A stretch of DNA of 64,000 nt from Ideonella sp. (GTDB lineage Bacteria > Pseudomonadota > Gammaproteobacteria > Burkholderiales > Burkholderiaceae_C), in assembly GCA_016721465.1 (NCBI GenBank), contig JADKIA010000030.1, forward strand, positions 248,001-312,000, written 5' to 3'. Below are positions 25,909-34,694 of this stretch, in pieces (within the stretch, counting starts at the first letter, position 1; each line of letters starts with the position of its first letter). A program made the translations under genes and the position numbers. The notes beneath the pieces are model-generated. The model did not search any database. It had not been told where the DNA came from and worked only from the letters and a program-made list of their open reading frames with translations.

Positions 25909-25924
25909 TGTCTTCGAACGGACA
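25909..25924. promoter_or_regulatory. TGTC-N8-GACA palindrome in the divergent aldehyde dehydrogenase / FAD dehydrogenase region
   Basis: TGTCTTCGAACGGACA, with flanks giving TCTGTC-N8-GACAGA and an inner TTCGAA palindrome. It is 94 nt from the aldehyde dehydrogenase start and 210 nt from the FAD dehydrogenase start. The rest of the 318-nt intergenic stretch (25816-26133) shows no gene or RNA that I recognise. Confidence 0.6.
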
Positions 25925-26133
25925 GATGGGGGAAGGCCCCTAGAGCAAAGTGCGGGGTGGTCGTCGGGGCCGGCGTTTGACTGAGAATCAGGGCAGCCCA
26001 CCAGGCGTATTCCCTTCGGATCAGGCCACGGGCCTGAAGCGACATGAGGTTCTGTACACCCGCGCCAGTGCGCCGGCGATCACCCACGTGTTGGCCAAGG
26101 AACTGGGCCGGGCCTCATTGAGGGCAGAGCGTC

Positions 26134-27750
26134 ATGAGTCAGCAAATGGAATCCGACGTCCTGGTGGTGGGCGGTGGCCTGGCAGGCATCGTCACCGCAC
26201 TGGAGTGTTTGCGCCAAGGCCAGCGCGTGACGGTGGTGGACCGCGACACGCCCGCGCGCCTGGGCGGCCTGGCGCTGTGGGCCTTCGGCGGCATGGCCCT
26301 GGTGGACACACCCGTGCAGCGGCGCATGAAGATCAAGGATTCCCCCGAGATCGCCTACCGCGACTGGCTGCGCTTTGGCGAACTGGGCGAGGCCGACCAC
26401 CTGCCCAAGCAGTGGGCGCGCTACTACGTGGAGCATTCGCGCAGCGAGGTCTACGACTGGCTCACCAGCCAGGGTCTGTCGTTCATGCCAGCGGTGAACT
26501 GGGTGGAGCGTGGCATGCAGGGCAATGGCAACACGCTGCCGCGCTACCACGTGGTGTGGGGCACCTCGCAGCGCCTGACCACCCGCATGATCGAGCTGAT
26601 GCGCGAGGCCGGCGCGCCGGGCCGCCTGCAGGTGCTGCATCAGCATGAAGTCACCGCACTGGAAACGGCGGCCGGCGCCGTGTGCGGCGCCACCGCGCTC
26701 AACCATGCCAACCGGGCCACGGTACAGCTCAAGGCGCCCGTGGTGGTGCTGGCCATGGGCGGCATCAATGGCAGCCTGGAGCAGGTGCGTGCCAATTGGG
26801 TGCCAGGCCGCCCCATGCCCAGCACCATGCTCAACGGCGCCCACCCCTTTGCCGACGGCAAGCTGCACCACCTGGTGGCTGGCTTGGGCGGGCAGATCAC
26901 CCACGCCGGCGAGATGTGGAACTACGCCGCGGGCGTGCCCCACCCGCAGCCGCACTTCGAGGGCCATGGCCTGTCGCTCATCCCCTGCAAGTCGGCGCTG
27001 TGGCTGGACCACACCGGCCGGCGCATCGGGCCCGAGCCGATGGTGGTGGGCTTCGACACCAACCTGCTGTGCCAGCGCGTGGCGGCGCAGGCCAAGCCCT
27101 ATTGCTGGCACCTGATGAACTGGCGCATTGCCAGCAAGGAGATGGCGCTCTCGGGTGCCGAGCACAACCAGCGCATCCGTGACCATCAACTGCTGATGTT
27201 CCTGAAGGAGACCCTGCTGGGCAACCACCGCCTGGTCAAGCAGATGGTGGGCGAGAGCCGGCACTTCCTGGTGGACGACACGCTGGCCGGCCTGGCCGCC
27301 AAGATGAACGCGCTGGCCGGCACGAACGATGTGCGACCCGAGGTGCTGCAGCAAACGGCCGACCACTTCGACGCCAACTTCGCGATGGGCCTCAAAGTGG
27401 TCAACGACGAACAGATCCGCCGCATCGAGCATGCCCGCCACTGGGGCCCCGACAAGCTGCGCACCTGCAAGCCAGCGCCGCTGCAAGGGCGCGGTGCCGG
27501 GCCGTTCATCGCCATCCAGACCCAGCTCATCACCCGCAAGAGCCTGGGCGGCCTGCAGACCGATCTGCAAAGCCGCGTGCTGAACGCCGCCGGCAGCCCC
27601 GTCAGCGGCCTGTATTGCGTGGGCGAGGCGGCTGGATTTGGCGGCGGCGGCGCCAGCGGCAAGCGCTCGCTGGAGGGCACCTTCCTGCCCGGCTGCATCC
27701 TCACCGGCCGCGCGGCGGCACGCTCCATCACCGGCGGCCGCCCGAGCTGA
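26134..27750 (+). CDS. FAD-binding dehydrogenase (flavocytochrome c / 3-ketosteroid dehydrogenase-like)
   Basis: 538 residues. The N-terminal FAD motif is VLVVGGGLAGIVTALECLRQGQ, with the acidic residue of the second strand in VVDRD (~residue 38). The closing FAD segment YCVGEAAGFGGGGASGKRSLEG (~500-520) is typical of the FAD_binding_2 group that includes KstD and fumarate reductase-type enzymes. The family introduces or reduces C=C bonds next to a carbonyl. The substrate is unknown; similarity to steroid dehydrogenases is in overall architecture only. It is divergent from the aldehyde dehydrogenase operon and 41 nt upstream of a ThDP enzyme gene, with which it probably forms an operon. Confidence 0.88.
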   Translation: MSQQMESDVLVVGGGLAGIVTALECLRQGQRVTVVDRDTPARLGGLALWAFGGMALVDTPVQRRMKIKDSPEIAYRDWLRFGELGEADHLPKQWARYYVEHSRSEVYDWLTSQGLSFMPAVNWVERGMQGNGNTLPRYHVVWGTSQRLTTRMIELMREAGAPGRLQVLHQHEVTALETAAGAVCGATALNHANRATVQLKAPVVVLAMGGINGSLEQVRANWVPGRPMPSTMLNGAHPFADGKLHHLVAGLGGQITHAGEMWNYAAGVPHPQPHFEGHGLSLIPCKSALWLDHTGRRIGPEPMVVGFDTNLLCQRVAAQAKPYCWHLMNWRIASKEMALSGAEHNQRIRDHQLLMFLKETLLGNHRLVKQMVGESRHFLVDDTLAGLAAKMNALAGTNDVRPEVLQQTADHFDANFAMGLKVVNDEQIRRIEHARHWGPDKLRTCKPAPLQGRGAGPFIAIQTQLITRKSLGGLQTDLQSRVLNAAGSPVSGLYCVGEAAGFGGGGASGKRSLEGTFLPGCILTGRAAARSITGGRPS

Positions 27751-27791
27751 GCGGCGCCCTTTCGCTTTCAACAAGAGTTCCAGGAGACCCC

Positions 27792-29450
27792 ATGGCCAAC
27801 GGCGCTCAAGCCCTGATGAAAACGCTGGTCGATGCCGGCGTGACCGCCTGCTTCACCAACCCGGGCACTTCAGAGATGCACTTCGTGGCCGCACTCGACA
27901 GCGAGCCTGCCATGCGGGCCGTGCTGTGCCTGTTCGAAGGCGTGGCCACCGGCGCGGCCGACGGCTACTCGCGCATGGCCGACAAGCCCGCCGCCACGTT
28001 GCTGCACCTGGGTTGCGGGCTGGGCAACGGCCTGGCCAATCTGCACAACGCCCGCAAGGGCCACGTGCCCGTCGTCAACATCGTGGGCGACCATGCCACC
28101 ACGCATGTGAAGTACGACGCGCAACTGCAGTCCGACATCGAAACCGTGGCGCGCAATGTCTCGCCCGGGTTTGTGCGCACCTCCAAGAGCACGGCCGAGT
28201 TGAGCCGTGACGCGGTCGATGCCATCGTCGCCGCGCGCAGCCTGCCTGGCCAGGTGGCCACGCTCATCTTGCCCGCCGATGTGTCGTGGGGCGAGGGCGC
28301 CGTGGCCGCGCCGCCACCGGTGCTGCCCTCGCCCAAGGGCGCTGACGACGCCACGGTGCAGGCCATCGCCCAGGTCATGCGCTCGGGTGCCAAGTGCGCC
28401 TTCCTGCTGGGCGGGCGGGCCCTGCGTGAGCCCAGCCTGCTGGCGGCCGCGCGCATCGCGGCACACAGCGGCGTCAAGGTGTACGGCGAAGTCTTCCCCA
28501 CCCGGCTGGAGCGCGGCGCGGGCCGGCCCGTCGTGGAGCGCCTGGCCTACCTGGCCGAGCTGGCCACGGTGCAACTGACCGGCATCGACCACCTCATCCT
28601 GGTGGACGCCAAGGCCCCGGTCTCGTTCTTTGCCTACCCCGGCAAGAAGAGCTACCTCGTGCCCGACGCGTGCACCGTGCACACCCTGGCCGCGCCGGAC
28701 CAGGACACCCTGCTCAGCCTGAACAAGCTGGCCGAGGCCCTGGGTGCGCAGAACGCCCAGCCGCTGCTGCAAGCGGCGAGCCGACCCAGCCGCCCGCGCG
28801 GCAAGCTCACCGCCGAAAAGGTCTGCAAGGCCGTGGGGCATCTGCTGCCCGAGAACGCCATCCTGGTGGACGAGGCCATCACCTCGGGGCTGATGCTCAA
28901 CCCCTTCACCGCCGGCGCCCCGGCGCACGACTTCATCACGCTGACCGGCGGCGCCATCGGACAGGGCCTGCCCAACGCCGTGGGCGCGGCCGTGGCTTGC
29001 CCGAATCGGCCGGTGCTGGCGCTCATCGGCGATGGCACCTCGATGTACACCATCCAGGCGCTGTGGACCATGGCGCGCGAGAAGCTCAATGTCACCTCCA
29101 TCATCTTCAACAACGCCTCGTACTCGGTGCTCAACGTGGAGCTGGAGCGCGTGGGAGCGGACGAAGTCGGCCCCAAGGCCAAGGCCCAGTTGGACCTGAC
29201 CGGGCCGGTGATCAATTTCGCCCAGCTGGGGCAGAGCATGGGGGTGCATGCCGTGCGCGCCACCACCACCGAAGAGTTGCTGCGCGCGCTGGAACAGGCC
29301 CTGGCCACGCCGGGGCCGCACCTGATCGAGGCCATGGTGCCGCAGGCGCTCGGCGGCCTCAAGCGCCGGGTGCTGCCGTGGCTGCTGCGCTCGCTGCCCA
29401 GCCTGCCTCAGCCGGTGGCGCGCGCGCTCAAACGCAAGATCGCGCCCTGA
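27792..29450 (+). CDS. Thiamine diphosphate-dependent enzyme (acetolactate synthase large-subunit-like)
   Basis: About 552 residues from ATG 27792 (CAGGAGA 6 nt upstream). It has the three-domain ThDP decarboxylase layout. The pyrimidine domain has catalytic Glu49 in CLFEGVATGAADGYSRM, then comes a middle domain, and the diphosphate domain has the GDG...NN motif (GDGTSMYTIQALW, then IIFNN, residues ~412-440). Similar stand-alone enzymes are annotated as acetolactate synthase-like or benzoylformate-decarboxylase-like; no regulatory small subunit is nearby. In this context a C-C cleaving or 2-hydroxyacyl-CoA lyase-type role in degradation is plausible, but the sequence alone does not settle it. 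Confidence 0.88.
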   Translation: MANGAQALMKTLVDAGVTACFTNPGTSEMHFVAALDSEPAMRAVLCLFEGVATGAADGYSRMADKPAATLLHLGCGLGNGLANLHNARKGHVPVVNIVGDHATTHVKYDAQLQSDIETVARNVSPGFVRTSKSTAELSRDAVDAIVAARSLPGQVATLILPADVSWGEGAVAAPPPVLPSPKGADDATVQAIAQVMRSGAKCAFLLGGRALREPSLLAAARIAAHSGVKVYGEVFPTRLERGAGRPVVERLAYLAELATVQLTGIDHLILVDAKAPVSFFAYPGKKSYLVPDACTVHTLAAPDQDTLLSLNKLAEALGAQNAQPLLQAASRPSRPRGKLTAEKVCKAVGHLLPENAILVDEAITSGLMLNPFTAGAPAHDFITLTGGAIGQGLPNAVGAAVACPNRPVLALIGDGTSMYTIQALWTMAREKLNVTSIIFNNASYSVLNVELERVGADEVGPKAKAQLDLTGPVINFAQLGQSMGVHAVRATTTEELLRALEQALATPGPHLIEAMVPQALGGLKRRVLPWLLRSLPSLPQPVARALKRKIAP

Positions 29451-29480
29451 GTTGCGGGCGGCGTCGTGCTGCGGCTGGCC

Positions 29481-29774
29481 TCAGGTCAAGCCGGGCTGTG
29501 CTGACGGCTGGAATTCCTCGCTCGACGATTGCACCACCTCGCCCACCAGTTCGATCCCGGCGACGCGCGGAAACGAGCTGATGATCTTGGCCCGGCCGTG
29601 CAGCGACAAGCCATCCTTGTGGTTCACGCCGGCGTATCGCGTGGGCACGACGACCTCGCCTGCCGAGAGATCGTTCAAGCGAAGGCGCTCGAGACGGGTT
29701 TCGATGCGACCGTCGATGGCGTGGGTGCGCAGCGCCTGGAAATCCGTGGGCACAGCCCGATGGGGTGATGGCAT
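29481..29774 (-). pseudogene. Truncated AcuI/YhdH-type quinone oxidoreductase (acrylyl-CoA reductase) remnant
   Basis: A 97-codon frame from ATG 29774 matches only the N-terminal third of the MDR-family acrylyl-CoA reductase: FQALRTH near the start, RYAGVNHKDGLSLHGRAKIISSFPRVAGIELVGEV and SSEEFQPS, then a TGA where the family would continue into the catalytic and NADPH-binding parts. The usual length is ~325-330 residues. Only 30 nt separate the stop from the convergent ThDP gene, so the rest is deleted rather than frameshifted. The remainder of the 466-nt gap between the ThDP and acyl-CoA dehydrogenase genes shows nothing I recognise. It is probably a decayed gene cut by a rearrangement. Confidence 0.75.
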
Positions 29775-29916
29775 GGTCGCCTGGCAGATGGGGATGCTGG
29801 CATCTGAGCACGGCATGTGCGGTTGACGCAAGCCGGCATTTCGCTGATCGAAACGCTGGCTCGACTTTCGCGTGCGCGCTGGGGATGATCGAGCCACACT
29901 TGAATGAGAGTCCAGC

Positions 29917-31200
29917 ATGGCCCACCCGCCCGTTGCCCATCCGCCCAGTGCCCCGCCACCCATCGCCCACCCGATTGCCGGCGCGGCACCGCGCCTGTTT
30001 GGCGACCACTTCCTGGCCGCACTCGACCCCGACGAGCGCGGCTTGATCGAACGCCTGCGCGCGCTGTGTCGCAGCAGTTTCGGTCCGCAGGCCGCCGCCG
30101 TCGCGCGCCAGGACGTGTTTGCCTGGGAGACCTTTCGCATGCTGGCGCACGAGGGCATCGTCGCCACGGCGTTTCCCAGGGATTGCGGCGGCACCGATGC
30201 GCGCCAGGCGCTGCGCATCCGCATCATCGAGGAGCTGGGCCGCGTGTGCAGCACGTCCGCCTCCATCATCACCGGCACCGACCTGTCCAGCCGCGCCATC
30301 GTCGCCGGTGCCTCGGCCGAACTGCGGCAGGCCATCGTCCCCCGGTTGTGCACCGGCGAGCAGCAAGCCGCCTTTGCGCTCACCGAGCCCGGCGCCGGAT
30401 CCGACGTGCGCGGACTGCAGACACTGATGCGGCGGCAGGGTGGCGCCTACATCGTCAACGGGCGCAAGAAATTCATCACCCGCGCCAGTACCGCAGACTG
30501 GTTCGTCGTGGTCGGCAAGATCGAGGACGAGCCCGCGAACTTCGTCGCCGTGCTGATCCACCGCGACGCCCCCGGCCTCGGCATCAGCCCCGAGGTCGGC
30601 AAGCTCGGCTGGTTCGGCGTGCCGATCTCGTCGCTGCGGTTCGAGAACGTGCAGGTCAGCGCTGGCCATCGTCTGGGCGCCGAGGGCGAAGGCTTCAGCC
30701 TGGCACAAGACGCGCTGCTGCGTGCACGCATCGGCCATGCGGCGATGGCCTTGGGCCGCGCCATCGGCGCCGTCGAGATCGCGGCCACCTACGCCACCGA
30801 CCGCGAGGTGTTCGGCAAGGCCCTGGGCGAGCACCAGGGCGTGCAGTGGATGCTGGCCGACATGGTCACGCAGATCGAGGCCTCGCGCGCCCTGCTGGCG
30901 CTGACCGCCGACAAGTACGACCGCGGCGATGCCGACACGGCCATCTTCGCGTCGATGGCCAAGCTGCAGGCCACCGACCTGTGCATGAAGGTGGTGACCG
31001 ATGCCCTGCAGTTGACGGGTGGACGCGGCTATCTGCAGGACTTTCCGCTGGAGCGATTCTTCCGCGATGCCAAGCTCAACCAGATCGGCGAAGGCGCGAG
31101 CGAAGTGCACAAGACGGTGATCGGCCGCGATCTGGTGCGTCGCGCGCGCCAGGCCGAACGCAATCCCTGCCTGCGCGAGGGCTCACTGGCCGATTACTGA
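29917..31200 (+). CDS. Acyl-CoA dehydrogenase
   Basis: 427 residues with the family's alpha-beta-alpha order. The FAD-binding block is AFALTEPGAGSDVRGLQTLM (~145-165), the middle beta domain follows (IVNGRKKFITRAS), and the C-terminal helical domain contains LTGGRGYLQDFPLERFFRDAKLNQIGEG and ASEVHKTVIGRDL. A Pro/Ala-rich leader of about 30 residues precedes the usual start. It oxidises an acyl-CoA to the 2-enoyl-CoA, passing electrons to ETF. It is 46 nt from the end of the convergent CoA-transferase gene, and a second dehydrogenase lies at 33.5 kb, so the two probably act on different intermediates of one acyl-CoA pathway. Confidence 0.93.
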   Translation: MAHPPVAHPPSAPPPIAHPIAGAAPRLFGDHFLAALDPDERGLIERLRALCRSSFGPQAAAVARQDVFAWETFRMLAHEGIVATAFPRDCGGTDARQALRIRIIEELGRVCSTSASIITGTDLSSRAIVAGASAELRQAIVPRLCTGEQQAAFALTEPGAGSDVRGLQTLMRRQGGAYIVNGRKKFITRASTADWFVVVGKIEDEPANFVAVLIHRDAPGLGISPEVGKLGWFGVPISSLRFENVQVSAGHRLGAEGEGFSLAQDALLRARIGHAAMALGRAIGAVEIAATYATDREVFGKALGEHQGVQWMLADMVTQIEASRALLALTADKYDRGDADTAIFASMAKLQATDLCMKVVTDALQLTGGRGYLQDFPLERFFRDAKLNQIGEGASEVHKTVIGRDLVRRARQAERNPCLREGSLADY

Positions 31201-31246
31201 GCGCCCAAACGCCGGCCAGGGCGGGCTGTCCCAGGTCCGCCCACGC

Positions 31247-32458
31247 CTACACGACCTTGGCTTCGCGCAGGCGTGCGAGTTCCGCGGCATCGATGCCGAA
31301 TTCGGCGTAGACCTCGGCGTTGTGTTCGCCCACGGCCGGGCCCGTGCGCGGGATCGGCATCTCGCGACCCACGATGCGCGGCACGATGCAAGGCGCGGGC
31401 AGGCTGCCGAAGTCGGGGTCGGGCAGGCGCACGATGGCCTGGCGTGCCAGGCAGTGGGGGTCCTGCTCGATGTCGGCGATGGTGTAGATCTTGCTGAAGG
31501 GGATGGCCGCCGCTTCCAGCGTGGCGGCAATGACGTCATAGCCGTGCGCGCCGAACCAGGCAGCGAGTCCCGCGTCGAGTTCGAGCAGGTTCACGACGCG
31601 CGCCGGGTTGGTCTTGAAGCGCAGGTCATCGGCCCACTCGGCCTGGCCGATGGCTTGGCACAGGCGCGCGAAGATCGCATCCGACGAGGCCACGAGCGAA
31701 AAGTAGATGCCGTCCTGGCTGCGGTACATGTTGGACGGCGCGGTGTAGCTCGCGCGGTTGCCGGCCGGCCTGCGCACCTGACCCAACTGCTCGTGTTCCA
31801 CCGGCAGCGGATCGAGCAGGCGAAACAGCGCTTCGGTCGCGGCCAGATCGACCTCGACGCCCAAGGCCTGCGGATCACCCCGAAGCCGGGCCACCTCCGC
31901 CGCAATCGAGAACGCGCAGAACAGGCCGGCCACTGCATCGCCCACCGGGAAGTTGCTGTGCAGCGGCGGACCGCCTTCCTCGCCCGTCAGGTTGGTGAAG
32001 CCGCTCATGGCTTCGAAGATGCGCGCGAAGCCTGGCCGCGCGCGGTACGGCCCGGTCTGGCCAAAGCCGGTCAGGCGCAGCACGATCAGCCGCGGATTCG
32101 CGCGGTGCAAGGTGGCGATGTCCAGGCCCCAGCGGTCCATCGTGCCGGTGCGGAAGTTCTCCACCAGCACGTCGAAGTGCGGCAGCATGGCCAGCAGGAT
32201 TTCGCGCCCGCGCGGCTGGCGCACGTCCAGCGTGATGCCGCGCTTGCCGCGGTTGGCAATCTTCCACCACAGCGCCACACCGTCCTTCACCGGCTGCAGC
32301 CCGCGCAGGGCGTCGCTGCCATCGGGCAGCTCGAGCTTCACGACCTCGGCCCCGTGGTCCGCGCACAGCGTGGCGCCCATGGGCGCGGCCAGCACCGTGG
32401 CCATGTCGAGGATGCGCACGCCGCTGAGGGCGCCGGGCGAAGCAGATTTCGGATTCAA
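31247..32458 (-). CDS. CaiB/BaiF family (class III) CoA-transferase
   Basis: About 403 residues from a TTG at 32458, preceded by GAGGGG; this start places GALSGVRILDMATVLAAPMGATLCADHGAEVVKLE at the N-terminus, as in the family. Other landmarks: WWKIANRGKRGITLDVRQPRG (~65-85), VLVENFRTGTMDRWGLD, LTGFGQTGPYRARPGF and MSGFTNLTGEEGGPP. By my alignment the catalytic Asp of formyl-CoA transferase (RPxYD) falls on Ala (RPGFA), a substitution seen in some family members. It should move CoA between carboxylates. It is divergent from the IclR gene and shares a 129-nt control region with it. Confidence 0.9.
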   Translation of the reverse strand: MNPKSASPGALSGVRILDMATVLAAPMGATLCADHGAEVVKLELPDGSDALRGLQPVKDGVALWWKIANRGKRGITLDVRQPRGREILLAMLPHFDVLVENFRTGTMDRWGLDIATLHRANPRLIVLRLTGFGQTGPYRARPGFARIFEAMSGFTNLTGEEGGPPLHSNFPVGDAVAGLFCAFSIAAEVARLRGDPQALGVEVDLAATEALFRLLDPLPVEHEQLGQVRRPAGNRASYTAPSNMYRSQDGIYFSLVASSDAIFARLCQAIGQAEWADDLRFKTNPARVVNLLELDAGLAAWFGAHGYDVIAATLEAAAIPFSKIYTIADIEQDPHCLARQAIVRLPDPDFGSLPAPCIVPRIVGREMPIPRTGPAVGEHNAEVYAEFGIDAAELARLREAKVV

Positions 32459-32529
32459 GCAGATCCCCTCGAGCGGCCAACAGGCGATGCCTCGGTTGTG
32501 CCAGAGCTGGCGCGAAAGAACCATCGGCG

Positions 32530-32546
32530 TTTCGCACAGCGAAACC
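32530..32546. promoter_or_regulatory. Perfect 17-bp dyad between CoA-transferase and IclR genes (candidate IclR operator)
   Basis: GTTTCGC-ACA-GCGAAAC has 7-bp perfect arms. It lies 41 nt upstream of the IclR start and 71 nt upstream of the CoA-transferase start, a position suited to control of both divergent units. Confidence 0.6.
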
Positions 32547-32587
32547 CTCGCATCGATTCGTTGACTTCCCTCATCGGCCCATGAATC

Positions 32588-33427
32588 ATGGCCCACAGCG
32601 CACACACCCCAAGGACCATGACCCCGATCGCCCTGCCTGGACTGGTCGACCCGCACGACCTTTCGGCCGACCGCCAGTTCTCGATGAACCTGGCGCGCGG
32701 CATGGCGGTGCTGCGCGCGTTCACCTCGTCCGACCCGATGTTGGGCAACCGTGAAATCGCCGACCGCACCGGCCTGCCCAAGCCCACGGTCTCGCGCCTG
32801 ACCTACACGCTCATGCTGTTGGGCTATCTGAGCCGGGATGCCGGCCTGCAGAAGTACCGCCTGGGCAGCGGCGTGCTGTCACTGGGCCAGCCGCTGCTGG
32901 CGAGCATGCCGGTGCGCCAGGCCGCGCGGCCCTTGATGGAGCAGCTGGCGCGCAAGACCGGCTGCACCGTCAACCTCGGCATGCGCGACCGGGGCAACGT
33001 CGTCTACATCGAAACCGTGCGCGTGGACGCCGGAAACGTCTACCTGCCCGACATCGGCAGTACGCGTCCATTGCTCGGCAGCGCCATCGGGCGTGCGCTG
33101 ATCCTGGCGTGCACGGCGTCCGATCGAAAGGCGATCCTCAATCACCTGAAAGTGCACGACAAGGCGCTGTTCGACCAACACCGTGTCGCCTGGGAGGCCG
33201 ACCAGAAGCTGTATGCCGCACACGGCTTCTGCCATTCCCGCGGCGATTGGCAGAAGGACGTGCATGCCGTGGCCGTGCCGGTGCGCGTGCCGCCGCGCGA
33301 GGCGCCGGTGGCGATGAACTGCACCCTGGCCGCCTACCGCATGCCCAAGGACAAGCTGGAGCGCGACGTCGTCCCCCACCTGCTGGACACCGTGCGCCAG
33401 CTCGAGGCTGGGCAGGGTCTGCGTTGA
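32588..33427 (+). CDS. IclR family transcriptional regulator
   Basis: 279 residues. The winged HTH covers residues ~35-95 (NREIADRTGLPKPTVSRLTYTL), and the effector domain ~110-270 contains LGMRDRGNVVYIETV, GSAIGRALILA and AVPVRVP. The family usually represses or activates adjacent aromatic or organic acid genes. Its neighbours are a divergent CoA-transferase and, 42 nt downstream, an acyl-CoA dehydrogenase, Bug receptor and nitronate monooxygenase reading the same way, so it likely governs this whole block. A downstream in-frame ATG at 32618 is an alternative start. Confidence 0.92.
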   Translation: MAHSAHTPRTMTPIALPGLVDPHDLSADRQFSMNLARGMAVLRAFTSSDPMLGNREIADRTGLPKPTVSRLTYTLMLLGYLSRDAGLQKYRLGSGVLSLGQPLLASMPVRQAARPLMEQLARKTGCTVNLGMRDRGNVVYIETVRVDAGNVYLPDIGSTRPLLGSAIGRALILACTASDRKAILNHLKVHDKALFDQHRVAWEADQKLYAAHGFCHSRGDWQKDVHAVAVPVRVPPREAPVAMNCTLAAYRMPKDKLERDVVPHLLDTVRQLEAGQGLR

Positions 33428-33469
33428 GATGAGATCCACCGAGCCAAAACCCCACCGGAAGCCCACGCC

Positions 33470-34639
33470 ATGATCCGCAATCCGCCCCAGTTCACTGCCC
33501 TGTTGGCGCAGGTGCGCCAGTTCGTGCGCGCCGAATGCATGCCGCTGGAACAGGAGGTCGACCGCAGCGACGAGATCCCCGAGGCGCTGGTTCAGCGCAT
33601 GCGCGAGATGGGCCTGTTCGGCCACAGCATCCCCGAGGCCCATGGCGGCGCCGGACTGACCAGTGAAGAGCTGTCGCTGGTCAACATCGAAGTTTCGCAG
33701 GTGGCGACGAGCTTTCGCGCGCGCTTCGGTGGCAACACCGGCATTGCCTCCGAGTCGCTGGTGGTCGACGGCACGGCGCAGCAGAAGGATCGGTACCTGC
33801 CGCTGCTGGCCAGCGGCCAGTTGACCGGTTGTTTCGCCCTGACCGAGCCCGAAGCGGGGTCCGACGCCACCGCGCAGAAGACCCTGGCCGTGCGCGACGG
33901 CGACGACTACGTCATCACCGGCACCAAGTGCTACATCACCAACGCGCCGCTGGCCGGACTGTTCACCGTGTTCGCGCGCACCGACCCCGATGCCAAGGGC
34001 GCCGCCGGCATCAGCGCCTTCCTGATCGAACGCGGCACACCGGGCCTGTCGACGCCGGCGGCCTACCGCAAGATGGGCCAGCATGGCTCGCCGGTGGGTG
34101 AAGTCGTGCTCGACCGCTGCCGCGTGCCGGCCAGCGCCATCGTCGGCGGTGTGCCCGGGCAGGGTTTTCGCACGGCGATGAAGGCCCTGAACAAGCAGCG
34201 CATCAACCTCGCCGGCCTGTGCATCGGGCCGGCCATCCGCCTGGTCGACGAGATGGTGGCCAGGGCAAGGTCGCGCCGGCAGTTCGGACAGGCCATCGGC
34301 GAGTTTCAACTGGTGCAGCAGATGATCGCCCAGAGCAATGTCGAGGTGCATGCGGCGCGTGCGCTGCTGCTCGAAACAGCGCGCAAGCGGGACGACGGCC
34401 AGGACGTGACCATGGAAGCCTCGATGTGCAAGCTCTTCGCCTCGGAGATGTGCGGGCGCGTGGCCGACCGCGCCGTGCAGGTGTTCGGCGGTGGCGGCTA
34501 CATCGCCGACAACGTGGCCGAACGCTTCTACCGCGACGTGCGCCTGTTCCGCCTGTACGAAGGCACCAGCCAGATCCACCTGCTCAACATCGCCAAGCGG
34601 ACCATGGCCTTGGCCGAACGCCAGCACGCGGACCATTGA
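33470..34639 (+). CDS. Acyl-CoA dehydrogenase
   Basis: 389 residues, the standard length of the short/medium-chain class. Features: CFALTEPEAGSDATAQKTLAV (FAD/substrate contact, ~120-140), YVITGTKCYITNAPLAGLF in the beta domain, LFASEMCGRVADRAVQVFGGGGYI, and the catalytic base in RLYEGTSQIHLLNI (Glu ~366). It forms 2-enoyl-CoA from a saturated acyl-CoA. It starts after GGAAG, follows the IclR gene closely and precedes the Bug receptor, consistent with a catabolic operon for a carboxylic acid activated by CoA transfer. Confidence 0.94.
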   Translation: MIRNPPQFTALLAQVRQFVRAECMPLEQEVDRSDEIPEALVQRMREMGLFGHSIPEAHGGAGLTSEELSLVNIEVSQVATSFRARFGGNTGIASESLVVDGTAQQKDRYLPLLASGQLTGCFALTEPEAGSDATAQKTLAVRDGDDYVITGTKCYITNAPLAGLFTVFARTDPDAKGAAGISAFLIERGTPGLSTPAAYRKMGQHGSPVGEVVLDRCRVPASAIVGGVPGQGFRTAMKALNKQRINLAGLCIGPAIRLVDEMVARARSRRQFGQAIGEFQLVQQMIAQSNVEVHAARALLLETARKRDDGQDVTMEASMCKLFASEMCGRVADRAVQVFGGGGYIADNVAERFYRDVRLFRLYEGTSQIHLLNIAKRTMALAERQHADH

Positions 34640-34694
34640 CGTTACTTCGGCCCGGCCCGTGCCGGCCTCCTGCAATGAAGTTCGGAGACACCCC

